Positions 34,671-49,700 of a DNA stretch of 64,000 nucleotides are shown here, in pieces. The stretch is taken from positions 13,539,979 to 13,603,978 of the forward strand of contig CM037843.1 in NCBI GenBank assembly GCA_021234535.1. Direction: 5' to 3'. The position numbers and the translations under genes are program-made. This stretch comes from Stichopus chloronotus (taxonomy: Eukaryota; Echinodermata; Holothuroidea; Aspidochirotida; Stichopodidae). Each line of letters begins with the position of its first letter. Within the stretch, counting starts at the first letter, position 1. The notes beneath the pieces were generated by a model. The model was not told where the DNA came from, did not search any database, and saw nothing but the letters and a program-made list of their open reading frames with translations.

Positions 34671-37600
34671 GGCTATCTGTAATTTCCCAATTAATGGGAA
34701 AATATCAATTTTTGCAAAAATGATAGTAACTTGGATTATTTAGAATATTTCCACCTATTAATCAATCTATCTTTGAAGAAATGGTAATAATTTGGATTAA
34801 GTTTATCTACAATATTCAAGTTCCAAGCAGTCAATCGCGTTCTCTCGTTCCCCCAGCCGCTCGTTAGCCCCTAAAATGTTAAGCTCGACCTGAGCAAAAG
34901 CTCTTAAGGTCGCCTGCACCCACCATCGGTTGATGCGGATCAAACAAGGAAATTTTTCGATAAATCTGCCCCCCATATATAGATCGTCGGAAATCCACCT
35001 CCACAAGTAAGCTCCTGGAAATGATACTTTTAGTATTTTCTTGGATAAAATTTGAGGTTTACAGCTATAAACATAGTTCATTAAATTTCAATTCAAGTCA
35101 ACGGGATATATTTCAGTCTCTTTAATATTACAAAAGAATATTTTACACAAGTATCCAGATTGTCAATTCAAGTTAAATTAGCTGAGGAAAGAATTTCACG
35201 GCAACCATTGGTTCATTTTTTTTCGTTTTATGTATTCCCCTTTCACTAGCAATATCCGGTAATTTATTTTTAGTTCTCGACTGGATCGTTCACTCTTTCA
35301 GCCGAATTCCTTCGACTGGCTATTTTGTTCAACTAGCAGTGAAGGTGGGGGGGGGGGGGGGGAATTACACGCTTCTGCAGTCAAGTGTTCCTGGGAAAAT
35401 ATGGGCTGACAAAGTGTCCTGCAATCTAAATGTATAAGGATTGACGATAAAAATAAAAGAAAACGCTAATCATATAGTAGCGTCATCATAACAAAATTTA
35501 CTTCCACATTAGTTCGACGGATTTCAGAGTGACAGTGTGTTCTACAGATCCCTATCGATCTACTTTTGTGTGTTTGTTTTGCATAGAATTAGCTGTAATA
35601 AATATTTATATTTGTGTATGAAGTAGGTGTTGATATGATGAACTTTTGTATTGTTTGTCTATTTACATAGATATTTGTGACAGCTGATTTTTGTCGCCCA
35701 CGTGAATTATAAGAAAAAAGAAATAGTTTAATTTCGGATGTGAGTATCGACAGTTCCGTCACCTCCCTTTGTTACAGTGTTAATAACTATAACTCCCACA
35801 CATCAAGGCCGGTGACGCCCCCAACTATTTTATTGATATTTACCCTGTACTACGGTATACTAGACCCACGAGAACAATTCTAACACTGGTGATCCCTCGA
35901 GAATGTTTAGAGGTTGCTGTGAGTTATATCACAATTGTGAGAAAATACTTTACATATTTTACAGTTCTTCTCCTCTAATGAGCACTATGAACATGAACGA
36001 TACAAAAACGTCTGCGCAGAAACAGTAGAACGGCCAAATATAAGGCGAACAATTCTCTGATCTTGTATGAAGAAAAAGAGACTCACTTCATACTTGATAT
36101 TATTAGAAATTAATGGTATTTGCCTATTTTGGAACTCTGTTATGATATGGCTCACCAGGAAACAACAAAAATGTTAAAAAGGGAAATGCATTTTCAGTGG
36201 TGCAGCTAGGATATTTTCCGCCGTTGTATGTATATATATTTTTTTTCATCTAAAGTAACGTTTTCCTTGTTAATTTACTAAAGCTCGTTCATTTTACTGT
36301 GTCAGCTGTATAATGGCGTGAACCACTGTTCTTTTGTGTTTTGCTGCGGGATGACTAATTTCAATGTTTCTTCTTGGACGAAATAAATTGATCCTATTCA
36401 ACGGAAAAGTCGTTTTCTAACGACATCCAGAAAATATGCATGAAAAGCTAAATGCAATATAATTCACTTGTCTGTAATTGTTTTTGTTTTCATCTTGAAT
36501 ACTCAGTTTCTCACGTCTCAACTCTATTAGCGGAAGTTGCAAACGAACATTGCATTTGAGAAATAATGGCTTCATTTGGAATTGCTAATTTATCGCAAAC
36601 GAAACATCTTTGGGATGATCGACGGCGAAGCAAACGTGCAGCAATATCAAGGGGTGATATTTAGGAAATGATACTTGGTTTCAACTAAAATCTTTTAAAA
36701 GCAGCTTGTTTATGAAGTAAGAAAAGATGAACTGAATTCGAGAAGTCACGGTACGGGGGAAGAGCTTTACCCAATGACATTCAAAGAGAAAAGAAGGCGT
36801 GGAGGTGAATAAGGTTACCAATCTGGTCTAATCTACCTTTTCACCTTGTTGTAATCTGCTATGACTAACGCTCAGTCAGTGACATCACCACACTTTTCAT
36901 TTCCGGTGGTGGGGGGGGGGGGAGACACTGGGGTACAGTGATTGGACAGGGGGAACTACCAGTCACTACTCATGGAGAGTAATTCTGTAGATTAAAGTTT
37001 ACACAGGTTTAATATCAAGTTGGATAACTCCTAATATGACTAAACACAGGTTTAACACCAAAGTTGGAGAACTTCAAGGCCAGGGGAAAAGTCCCTGAGG
37101 GGATGGGGGGGGAAGCCCTTAAAAGGTGCTACGGTATTTGCCATGAATTAAAGTCGTCATTTAAAGCCTAATTTTATTGATCAAACACAGGTCTAAAATT
37201 AAAGTGCAAGTTGAATGAGTTCTGAATTCTCTGACTTCAGGAGATCTATATTTTTTAAAATTCCCAAATCTCAAGTGGGGCGCCCAAGGTTCCCTAGAGC
37301 ACGTTCCCCTCCCCCCTAGCGACTCCACGGCGCCCTGGGGAGCCGGCATGATCTATTGATGGCCAGACTTATTGTCATACTTCTAAGATAGGACATGTCA
37401 CGTGTTCAGGATTTTCAACAAGAGGGGCTGGCCTTGAGGCGGAGCGCTGTTATGTGCACCGTTTCGTCGTTCTTTTTCACCGTTTTGTATTTGGCTTCAT
37501 ATTTCACCAAGTGATATCCTAAAACCTCAGAGCTCCCGGGAACTCTGCCTCTGTACACCACAAGGGTCGTAAGTTTCCCCTCCCCCTGGCGGGGAGACAT

Positions 37601-37939
37601 ATTTGAAGTATACCATCCCGAGATTTGACTTTTTACTCTGAAATATGCTAAAACGTCAGACTTCCGATGGCTTTGCTTCCTGAACCCGCAATGGAGCTTT
37701 GCCCCTCTACCCATGAGGGATCCTAAGTTTTCATCTTGTCAACTTAGAGGAAAGGAGGAGCCTGAATAATTGAAATCGTTTCGAACTTTTGCGTTTAATG
37801 ACGCACTTTGAAAAAATTTATACATATCTTGAGATTTCATTTTTCACCCTAGACATACGTTGAAATACTCAGGACCCCGGCAAGGGGTATTGCTTCTAGA
37901 CCCCACTCACCAAGCTCGTGCTTCGCGCTCGATTCTGAT

Positions 37940-38045
37940 CTGATCGGAGCGCCACCACCGGTTGGCTCATAGCTTAAGGTGTGTGGATAAAAAAGTCACT
38001 CAGGTTGCAGGAAATGACACTTGAAAGTCCCTCGGGTCGTGTGGG
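37940..38045 (-). repeat. Dispersed repeat, inverted copy
   Basis: GGAGCGCCACCACCGGTTGG followed by GGAAATGACACTTGAAAGT reads as the inverted core and left block. Confidence 0.55.
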
Positions 38046-41000
38046 TTTCAGCTAAGAATTCTTCATATGTCAAAAGCTTGGAAATTTACACTTCCACTAC
38101 TAAAAAAGCCATCACACTTTTAAGGAGTGTTTGTGAAGTTTTTGTTTTTATTCATTGTCTAACATTTTTTCTTCTAAATTTCATTGGGGTTTGAGGGTGG
38201 GGGAGGAAGAAAGACATTTGACTGGGGGATATTTGCCCGCCCAATGTACCTCTCACACTGGCTAAACTACTGCATGGGGAGAGAGGGGGAATGAGCGCAT
38301 AGGGTGACATCACGCCTACCTTTGATTAACATTGCATATAAATAAACAATGAAAACAAATGAAGTACATCAAATCAATATTTGAGCATGCCTCCAGCGAG
38401 TTAAATATTAAAATTTTCACAACTTTATTACTTTTAAATACATCACCAGTTGAATGTCACTTTTCACACTGAACAAACACACATATAAACTCCATAAAGT
38501 GTTTTTTTTAAATTTTGTTTTCCTTTTAATATCCTGGTGACATTCCTGAGATGCCAAAAATTGATGAAACTGGTTTTAATTTAATCTCTGGAGCTATCAT
38601 CATAGTAAAACATACAAATATGTCTGTTTGATACAAAAGGCACTTCACAAATGATACAAATTACTGTAATGTGTGTGTGGGTGTGGTAATGTATACCATC
38701 ATCACAAATATATGCATACAATACTGGTCTATACCTAAATGAAAAATATTGAATCACAACAAAAACACCTAAAGTAGTCTAACAAAGAAAAGCCTCCACA
38801 TTCCTTTTGTGGGTAGTCCAGACCAAACCCCAAGTTGGCCGGATAGAGAAATTTCTACTTTATGATGTTGCGCAATCGCTGTTCATATGGTAACACCACA
38901 TTATATGGATACAACAGAGGAGGTTCTACAAGGATAGCCTCCTTTCAAAAACCAATTGGTTCCAATGCCATCGACTAAAATTGACACTTCATCAAAACTT
39001 AAACATTTAACATGACTAAAACGGTAACAACATTCAAAATAAAGACGAGTTAAATAAAATCGAAAACAAATGCATGAATGCGTTGTGAGGGAAGTTTGAC
39101 TGGAGCGATGCCAAATTCATATCGTCTCGGTAGTATATTTTTATAGAAGTTTCTTCACAAGGGGATGAGGAACAACAAATAGATCTACCCCTAGGATTTT
39201 GAGAAAACTAAAATTAGTTGAAATTTGATTTTGAATCAATCACACTAAACTCCAACAAAGCGTTCTTTGGGAAAACATTCTGCTCATACATTTAATCTTT
39301 CAGTAAATGTGATGCCACCTTCGGAGTTTAAATGAAGAATTTGATGTAAGTACAAGATGCCATATTTGCTTCTGTGAATGGTGGTGGATAGCCTAGAATA
39401 CGAGGTAACAATTCCAGTTACCTGAACATCTTATCCAAGTTTTGGTTATTTTTGTCCGGAGAGTCCGCAAATACCATCAAAACAAACCTGACATGGACCC
39501 TCGGTTTTACATAAGAGACTGTGTTGACAGTTTTGAAGGATAATAAAACATGACTCATAAACAGCAACAGTGTTCATTGCTTTCATGTTGACATTGATTA
39601 TGTTACTTTAAAAAAGAAAAAATTACATTGTTGAATATGTTTGCGTACAAAAAAATTGCCGATGAACCAATATTATGTGACTATTGAAATGCATATTTTG
39701 TCTTGAGGGAAAAATGGCTTTAGGTACCAATTACAAAAAAAGCTATCTCTGGCCTCAAATTTAGCAGATCGAAATCAGAGCTGTGTGAATGGATATTTAT
39801 AAGGAGGAGGGGAGGAACAGAGACAGAAACAAGGGTGGGGTTAATGTGGGGGGGGGGTGGTATGACAGAATTATTACAGGAAACTCAAAACATCCTTTTA
39901 TACATATCAATACTGAACCCAATGCAAACTGGTAGGTTTTAAACAGTAGCTTTGTTACTGTGTGGTAACTTTACACAAGATATTCTCCTTTTCACCACTT
40001 AACTAAATATGACTCGAAGATTCCAGGAGTATAGGCTGTTATGTCCACGCTGATATAAAAAACTATTAATTAATAAATATATAATATCAATGAATATCAT
40101 CTGTTTTTTTTTAAATTAATACAAAAGCACATTTCACCGAGTTGTAAAAGTACAAAACAAATATGTAAAAACAACAATAATAAGATCGTCTTGGAAATGC
40201 CTCTTAAGGTGATAAAGAATGAAAAAGCAAACATCCATGTTATAGTCTGAGCAGACGTTCTTACTTGGTAAGGGTAGACAAATGCAAAATAAACCCTCAA
40301 AAAATAAAATTGAAAGAAAGAAGAAAGAAGACCAGAAACCAAACAAGATGCAATTTTGAGAAAGTATCTCTTTGGTGGATAGAGAATGTATTGCACCAGT
40401 TTCATTTTGTAAATGATGTAATCATAGAAGGTTGATTGGAGATTAAATCCTACGGTCTCTGTTAGTTGCAATATTAAAATCTCTCTACTTTACAAGAGGC
40501 ATTTTCATATCATTTTGGGAACAGTTTGAAACAGTACTTTAAGTGATTTCTGGAAGGATATCAGCCTGTGATGCCTGCCACTGGTTCAGCGTTGCCTTGG
40601 TAAAACACCTCCTCAGAACATCTCAAGTAATTTGTGCATTCACAGAGCACATGTCAAACCTTTTACATTTTACGTCTTAAATTTACGCCTACAAAGGCAT
40701 AAGTGATGAGTGATAGTATTTTTGTCTGAAGTAAAAGAAGACTTTACAAAATGTTCTCCAAGGGCCACGGGGGGCGCGGTTGGGGACAATTTTTGATAGT
40801 TCCCATGGACACAATTTTGTAATATTTGGAAAGTTGATCAAATACCTTGTTTTATGAAATGCTTCACTGCTGGATGTAAACTGGACAGAAAGTCAAATAC
40901 CTCATTGTATGAGGATTAAACCTGAATGTACCATATATTTAAATCTATTACAGCATAATAACACCCATTTTGAAGATTTCCCAACCAATCACTTACTTCT

Positions 41001-41942
41001 TAGAAGGTAGATGGGTTACAGTACTCTCTAACAAATTTTCTCTTAATGTACAAGCTGGAGGTTAAAAAACAAAAGAAACATGGAAAACACTGAAGGTACC
41101 CCAGTCCCACCCCCCATGATTCAGTTTTGGTAACTGTTTGAGTAAACTTAGAACAGACAAAAATATGAATACAAATGTTTCCAAAGGAGGTAGAAAGCAA
41201 TGGAGATGCATAAACCACAACAATAAAACATAACAACAACAGTACAGCACACCGATGAACAGTAAAACTGAAAATCATCTTTGGGTGATTACAGATGGAA
41301 CAACGGCACTGATTTTGAATTTCAGTTTCATGGCGGATAGGCCACCTTCAGCCAGTCACCTTCTTCTGCTTCTCAATACTTGTCTCTTCCATGATGGTGA
41401 ACTAAACTGAAATCAAACACATTGTGTCACCGAGAGGAATCATGCCAAACTGCAGCGAATGACAAAGGGGGTAAAATGCTTACTAAAACAGAATAAAAAA
41501 AAGAAAAAAATGAACACAATCCCCATCACAGCAACTGCAGAGCATAGCTGACTTGTTTTCATGGCAGAACAAAAAAAAGAAGAAAGTTAAGTAGGAAATT
41601 AGGAACAAATTTTGCTGCTCGTCTTTGTGTCGACATTTGTCTGAGGGGGAGATTGGTTGCCATGACACCTGGTATACACAACACAGAAGTGAATCACTGA
41701 TAGACACCATACACTTGGTCTATCAACATAAAAAAAAAACATTTCCTGTACACAGACCCAACTACAGTGACACTCATAAGTCTGCTGATGATATAACCTA
41801 CAAAAAAAAACTGTGACTAATTGATCTACCAAATCCTTACTAACTTGGTAACACGGTCATAAGCATTTATGGCAAATATTATCGTTCCAGAGTTCCATGA
41901 CCAATTGAGAAATGAGACCGAAATGACAAAACAGAAGCAAAA

Positions 41943-42109
41943 TGAGCTCATCAGGAAGTAACGGTATGACCTCAACAGGAAGTAACAGCATGACCTCCAC
42001 AGGAAATAGTAGCATGACCTCAACAGGAAGTAACAGCATGACCTCCACAGGAAATAGCAGCATGACCTCAACAGGAAGTAACAGGATGACCTCTACAGAA
42101 AGTTAGAGC
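41943..42109 (+). repeat. 24-nt minisatellite, alternating A/B units
   Basis: Six full 24-nt units start at 41966. Units read ATGACCTCAACAGGAAGTAA (A) or ATGACCTCCACAGGAAATAG (B), followed by CAGC or close variants, and A and B alternate, giving a 48-nt higher-order period. A partial diverged unit precedes at 41943. Since 24 is a multiple of three, it makes repetitive open frames on the other strand that are not genes. Confidence 0.92.
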
Positions 42110-45100
42110 ATGTCTATCATAATAATGAGTCATTTATTATGAATCAGTGAAAAGTTATGACATGTTTGTGTTATGAGGACACCACAATAAGAATGATTGG
42201 TTGCTTAACAATGGATGATGCGAGACTGTAAATTTGCAAGGTCTCATGAATCAAATTTCCACATCCTGAGGATCTCAATAGGTCCTTTACCACATATGTC
42301 TATAAAATAATGTAATATGCTCATCAAATCATCAAGAATGTCTTTACAAATAGCTTGAAGTATCTACACGTAACGATATTAATGATAAAAATTGTGATAA
42401 ATTTTGCAACAAAATGTGAATTGCTGTTAAACATAGAAATAAAAATAAAAGTAATTATGGCTTACAATAACGTGGACAAATATAAATGAAAGTAAACAAA
42501 TTTATCCTTTGTATTTAATTAACCCAAAAATAAACCAACTCTGACATGTTTGTATCCTGTCATGCTAGACAGTTGAATGAAATTCAGTGGATCATTATAC
42601 CTCCAAACTTGCAAAGACTGTTGTTTTAATTATCAAAAAAAAGTTTGCTTTTTTCAAACTTCACTAAATTTTGTTAATTGCATATGTCTTACAAAACTTA
42701 GATATTAATATTTTGTAATTTTCCCCATAGATTGCAAAAGGTGTTCCCTCTTTTTATGTGCAACAGGACAAAGAAGATAAGACATTAAATTGGAATTATT
42801 AAAGTGGAATGAAATTAAAACTCATACAATGAAAGAAAAATAAAATGCTCGCTCTGCTTGTCTGAAAAAAGGTAAAATATTTTCCCCCAAGCAATTTTCC
42901 TCAAGGTCAGTCATCATGAATATGAAATAACTGTTTATTCATCATCATCGTTCACATAAAAAACTAATGAATATTCATTTCCATTCTTTGATTCAATGTC
43001 CACCTGTATTTTTAAAGTTACAAATTTAGTGAGATCTTAGTAACTACATCCTCCAACTGACAGTTAACATCTTACCACGCTCAGAAGCTAACGATGCACA
43101 ATTAACTTTTTTTTTAACTTCGAGTTCGAGTTCATAGACACAAGAAACTGCATCAAAATGATAAATGTCCCATTTTCATTCCATGACACAGTTTTCAACC
43201 GACATATGTGAGTATTGGATGTAACTAAATCATTTGAAATTCAAATTGCGCAGGTGAATACAAAACAGTTATCAGCACTAAACTTAAAGGAAAATTCAAG
43301 GGTTTTTAAAAGAAAGAGAATTTTTTTTTCACTTCACGTGTCCCCACGTCAACATCTTGTCCCTTACTCAAGATATTGCTGTTTGAAGAAATACTGCTAC
43401 GGTCAAGAAATATTTCTACTTTCCTAACGGTTGCGACATGTTACGACACACTGGTAAATTATTAGTGCAAAAACCATTGTCATGATTTCGATGTTTTAAA
43501 CTATCATAATCTTTCTTTTAGGGCACTTTGAAATAATAAAGAAATACAAAGTATATTCAGTTTTTGGTCTCATATGACATCACAGTTTCCCATAATGCAA
43601 TGCACTACTGTGATAGGGCAATTTGTTAAAGACTACAGATCGTCTCATACTCCACACAGGTGCCTGAGCACTGGATAGTTTGTACAGTATTTCCGTGTAC
43701 AAGTGAACTGTTATTGCCAAGTCCATCAATTTGCGGTGTACAATAAACGAGGCTAAATGCCGAAGTGATGTAACAAATTCTCAGGCACTGGATTTCATGC
43801 AATGATCCAGTGCCTTTACAAATCCCGAACTTTCAAAGCAGCACATATGCACTGAGATATGGATCTCACCACTGAAAGAGAGAACTGCTTTCTTCGTTTT
43901 TTCACATTTCAACATTTTTGCATCAGAAATTCTCTAATTTTTAAAAACTTCAATCAAGAAAAACCCTCTGCTACAGAAGTGGATTCCTTGTCAATACATT
44001 TATTTTTCTCTATATTGCATCATGAGCATGCATAAAAGATGACTGGTACCAAAAAATCTGCACAGAAACCAGAAAACATAATGTTTCTTCCCAAACAACT
44101 TTCCATCTTTTTATTGAATGACATTTCAACCTACTGAATATCCTTCAATAGCTCCCAGGGGAGTAAAGATAAGCACAAAATTGGTTTATCTTAAAAACAA
44201 ATTTCAGAGAGAGAAAGAAAGTTTATTTCAGGGCAAGAATGGAAATAATTTATTGATGAGCGTAAGATTAAACAGAAAGCCAGCTTGGAAATATCAGACA
44301 TCAGTCTCTGAGTTTTAAAGAAAGAAGTCCCCAAGATAACGATTTTACATGTAATGGATGCAGCAGTCTTGTTGATAGCCTGCACAACAGACACGTATTA
44401 CTTCTGCACCACTTCTGACTGCATTTGTATTTTGTGACACCAACATCTGTGAACTTCTGCTTGGATTACAACTCAATCTGCTTACAGATTGTACGCTATT
44501 AAAACTCACATACGCCAATGTACTCAACTTCATTCAGAAACACTCAATACTTCTTTTCCCTACGGTACAAATATTCATGCTTTTCTGCATCAATAATCTA
44601 ACATGAAGAAGGACTCATGAATATAGAGACCTTGTATCCTAGTTGAGACAAATCTGTAATTGTTTGCAGATGTTATGGTATGTACGTTGGAAAACAGTAC
44701 ATACCAACACCTGCCAGAAATGTTATCTTGCTGACTACAGGAAGCAGTTTCCTTTTGCTGAAATGATTTGTTTTGCTTCCAAGATTGTACAATGACCGAA
44801 AGAACAAACAGCAAGAAAGCCAATCATTGTAATGAGAGAGAAAAGACCTAACCTGGACTAATGAGGTAGCCATAAACACTTCTGTGGCATGAAATACACT
44901 AGCTTTTATGTTTCAAAATTGACTGACATAATTGAAATATTTTGAAACTTGAAAATCCATGTTACTCAACAAAGACAACTGTAGGTAAAAGTACTTGCAA
45001 GAGTGCAAAGTAATGTAATCACCAATAACTCGTGGTTACCTGACTCGTTCTCCAAGGGGCTGTATTATTTGGTGTTACGATCAACCTACTTGTGTACACT

Positions 45101-45940
45101 GTGCTGTTCTTTTGGCGATGGAGAAGAGAAGCGGGATCACCTACGTGGTTGATGACGTTAAAGGAGCAAATCCCTAAAAAATATGCCTCAACAGCTACTA
45201 ATTTATCTAAATTGTAAAAATGATGTGAATGGTACTTGAAGAACAGTAGAATGGCACTTCTGGCCACCACACAGTTAAGTTAACTATTCCCTTGACATTT
45301 GGAATGGCAAAACTGAGAAAAAGTCATATTCAAGGTCAACCAATCAGCATATTTGGATTTCGAATAACAGCACAGGGTACTGCCTGCTTAGAGGGACTTG
45401 TTTGAAGCCACAATTGACAGTGTCACATGATGGAGCTATCGCAGGACTTGAATGACCTTGCAATGAATTGCAGGCTAGACGAAAGTGACATTAAAGTCCA
45501 ATCTATGACTACGTCGTTTCAGAAAATGATGACTGAAAAGTCTGCAGTGCTTTTGGCAGCAGAAATGTTTTGAGTTGACTATTCACACACATATCAGAAT
45601 ACCTCACCATGTCGAATCTGCATAAACTCTTACACTGTGTATATACTCTGGCCCTCTTTTCATATTTATTAAACAATTTAAGACATTGTCATCACTTGAT
45701 TGCTTTATGTAAAAACAAACAAATATTAAAAAAGATGATTAATCAATTCGTATTCTGGCAAACTGTTTGTGCTTTGTGAGCCTGGATCAGCTTAACTGTT
45801 CTTGGGATTCCTTTGACAGCACTTTCTTCTGAGTTTTTTTATTTCAGTGGCCATCTTGGATGACAACATGTGTTATACCTTTTGTTTCTGGTGCATGTCA
45901 TACATGCTAGTCTTATATTTGTTTCATATCTGTTTTTCTT

Positions 45941-45946
45941 TTTATT
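45941..45946 (-). promoter_or_regulatory. Candidate polyadenylation signal for RCE1
   Basis: AATAAA on the minus strand about 540 bases after the RCE1 stop codon. A second copy is at 45664-45669. Either could end the message, and a longer 3' UTR is also possible. Confidence 0.3.
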
Positions 45947-46488
45947 TTTTGCTGCTTTTCTAGTTCGCTGCTGTCTTCATTCGATCATCGATGCCCTCCT
46001 TGTCCTCGACACTTGCATATCATCCCTCCTCTCTTTCTTTTATATTCATCTCTTCCGAATTCTTGCATCAAAAAACATTTCTAAAAATCTGGTCTATGTT
46101 CAATATCCACACACCTTGTGAAGGAGATGATGCCCGCCTCTTAAACATCTGGAGGTTAAATAACTTGACAGGAGCCACACAACTCTGGTAATTGTCAACG
46201 CGTAGATAAACAAGGTGTGGTATGCCTGCTTCATCCGGGACTCTGGTCCTCTGTAACTTGATTGGCAGCAGCAAGCCTCTTATCCTGAGGATGTGGTTCC
46301 TGACTGTAATACCATACTATGATTTCACCACTTCTGAGAAATCTATCAACTAGTGAACTTCTCGGACGCTGGGCGGATTTCAAGACCTTGAGATGAATAG
46401 ATTCTAGATCAGCAACCGCTGCTTCTACCATACCTGCATTATTTATCCTATTGCATCAATCATTCCCTCCTAACCTTCGACGCAGCAT

Positions 46489-46703
46489 TTACTGTGCCGG
46501 GGTTAATCCACGTAAAACAGGCTCTTGTAGTAAGATGGGTTGGTGACAGGGGGCCAGCAGGGCCACGCACATGACCAGTCCCAACACCAAGAGGGTCCAT
46601 ATTATTGCACGTTGGTTTGGGGGATACTGTGGTATTTGCTCCAGTTCGGGAAAGCCCATGATGTTGCAGAATGCATGTGAGAGGAATGGCCCGATCAGGT
46701 GGC
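46489..46703 (-). CDS. RCE1: RCE1 terminal exon: [13 protein letters not shown]
   Basis: The acceptor is tcaatttccag and the exon runs 215 nt to a stop. It encodes [18 protein letters not shown] with the HxxxN motif, then a last membrane segment ([17 protein letters not shown]) and a short tail ending GLTPAQ. Confidence 0.93.
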
Positions 46704-49700
46704 CTGGAAATTGAAAAGAAGGAAATGTCAAAATTTGCAAAAATAGGTGGCAAGTGTCTGTCATTTATTGAATATGCTTGAACAGTTTAGGGTTTAGGTT
46801 TAATTCATGTTTAAAACCAATGACTATAACATTATAGCCAATCTGTCGTCCTGTATAAACTACGTACAAGATTCTCCATCACGTCACATGGAGCTACTAT
46901 CAAATAAGGACAGTTTATCAAAGTTCCCAGAGAAAACGCTGCAATGAAGGGTAAAACCTATCCACACCTTACCGTGATCTATTGCATCCAGTGTATGACG
47001 TAGAAGACGCCACAAAGCTTGTTACACACGTTCAAGAGTAAATTGTCTCTTACGCATGGCTTGCACTTATTATATTGTCTAACTAATCTGCATGTTTGGT
47101 GACAACTTTACATTTTTATTCTTACTTGTTCTACTTGATATGTCATTGCATTGTGTATGGCCTACAGTAACACTCCTTCAAACAACTATCTGCCAAATCA
47201 TTGGAGAGTGACAATACATATGAAAAGGAGGTAAAGTACTTGAAAATTCTCTCAATGAGACAGAGGCTTGTTGCCATAGACAAAAGCTTCTCGGTTGTAT
47301 CCACTACCGTGTACCCGTATTTACCCATTAGCTGATGTGTTATGGCTTGAAATGTTTGAAATGTTACTCTTTGTCATATCAAACAAAGACTCTATCAATT
47401 TTTTTGTACATCTTTAAGATTTAACGTCTAAGATGTAAAGTCCTTCGTCGATGCGAATTGTAATGCTTTAACTAGAGCATTCACCTTGAACTGCCGAGAT
47501 AAGAAGAGTTTTAACTTAAAATTGTGGTACACAACAACGGTGAGGTGATGATGAACGACAGCAGACGTGGGGAACAGTTTTCATTGATGGATCATTAATG
47601 CTGATCTTAACCATTGTAAAGAATGGTGAATAAAGAATGGTGAATATTTATATCATTATGGAATATTGACCTTAACTAGGAGTATTGATTTTAATACTGT
47701 AAAAAATCATAATGGTGGATTCTAATCGTAGTTGTGAACATTGATGCTAATAGGGAACACTGATTTAAACAATGAATACTTATTCTACTTGGAAATATTG
47801 ACTTCTAATTACAAGCAAAGTAGTAGTTCCCCCCCAAAAAAAACACATAGAACATAAGAGTTAATATTGATCCAGAAAATGAGTATTGCTTCTAACAGTG
47901 TATATTTATCCTAATGATGAATATTTATGATTAAGTATGAATATTTATCCTAATAGTGAGAAATTTATCTTAATATTAGAAATGCTGATCCACCTCAGGA
48001 AAACATCACTTACAGAATCTTACCTAAGATCATCTTAAAGTGAGGCATTGTTACCTATTGTAATAAGGATAGCAACCAGAAAGTAATGAGTCATGCTTCA
48101 GTGCACCTATCTCCTGGCCTCACAAGAGCCAATACACAAACTGTATGCACTCAAACATGGGGGATATGCAGCCTGCATAATGAGAAGCAGTGTAAAGCTT
48201 TGTGAACCTAAGACGATCTTAGGTTAGATTTGTGAGGGTTCCCTTAATGAACTAGACTGGAGAGATTGGCAAGGAGGCAAGGAAGCTGTAATTCACAGAA
48301 AAATTAAGAGGCAAAATTGCAATACATCTGTGTCAGTCAGAAAAAAAAAAAACCAACAAAGCAGACGGACACTCACCAGTTCGTATGAAGAGAAATGCTG
48401 AATAGGCACCAAATATGGATGTGTAGAAAAATTGAAATACTGCAAAAAAAAAAGAAAAAAGAAAAAGAGATAACAAGTGATGATTAATTGCAATTGACGA
48501 GATAATAAAATGAAGACTGAGCGAGGAAATGGCGTTTCACCAACAGTCTCAATGTTGGCGACGACAATGAAACAAGAGAACCAACTAATCTGCAAGTTCC
48601 CACTAAAATCCCTCGTATCTCCATTAGAAGTATTTCAGTATCTTTCATAAAAAATCTGAATGATGGTGTCAGTACATCATTAAATCAAAACAAAAATGAA
48701 GCTACTTAAGGAATTTTAATTATCAAACCATGTATACACGGCAGGAGAATGAGATTGATTTATTCAAAGAGAAAGTGAAATCGAGAAATTATTTTAGGAA
48801 CTGCTAGAACTACAGACTGACTGTTATCAAACAGTATGAACAACAATGGAACTCTAGAAGAAAAAGACTGAACAAAAGAAAAAAAAAGGGAACAAAAAGT
48901 ACAACAGGAACACATACCAGATTATAGAGCATGATTTCACAGAACAATGTTGTTCACGATGTACTACTTGACACTGTTTTGAAACACATTTAATGGATTA
49001 GACTTCTGAGTATCAGAAAGTATATGTTGCCAGTAGTCAACAGCAAAAATTATTCACCAAAAATCTAAAAAATTTGGGGGTGTGTTGTGATGAGAAACAG
49101 TAAAAAGATTCCTGATTTCAGTTCTATACCTTCTGAGATCAAAGCTGAGCTGTGGAAGAATGGCCGTAAGAATTGCAGCGGGCAGCGTATTGTTACAATG
49201 TTTACAGATGATTTGGCACATACAGTAAACATGGACGTCTCATGACATAGAAGTAAATTATAATCGCGAGACAGAGCTTTGCTTTGTGGCCAGGTACCTG
49301 GATTTTACAAAGCAAAAACTCAAATGATTTGTTTTCAAGGACTTGAACTGATGAAAGAACTGACGCTTTTACAGCACCATAAATTTCGACAGGATAGCAG
49401 ATTTTAGAATAAATAAAGGTGTAGTATATCTGCAAGGTGGTTTTTTGGGGGGGAGCAACTGGTCCAGCAGATACTAAATATGGATGTACTTGACCATAGA
49501 GATAGAGAAACTTTTGGTGTGTTCAACCCAAGGAAGTGTATTATTGTTAATAATTATACTTAAGAACTTGCTGCAATGAAGACTTACTGCTTATGCTACA
49601 GTTACCTGTTGTAGCATGGGAGGACTTTACTAACACAATGGAAAAAATACTGGAATAACTAGTTTTTACCTAGGTACATAGAAAACTGACAGTGAGACTA

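Larger units (their letters stand above)
33344..46488. other. Region between the pseudokinase and RCE1 without an assigned gene
   Basis: 33.3-38.1 kb is repeat-rich (inverted copies of the dispersed family, G runs at 34.43, 35.35 and 36.91 kb). 38.4-46.4 kb is AT-rich and, apart from the minisatellite and one G run at 39.85 kb, has few recognised repeats. On the minus strand AATAAA at 38423-38428 could end a long 3' UTR. No protein family was recognised. Confidence 0.5.

Noticed and set aside
41826..42071. Repetitive frames reading LLLPVEVM-like units
   Set aside because: They come from the 24-nt minisatellite, whose unit length is a multiple of three.
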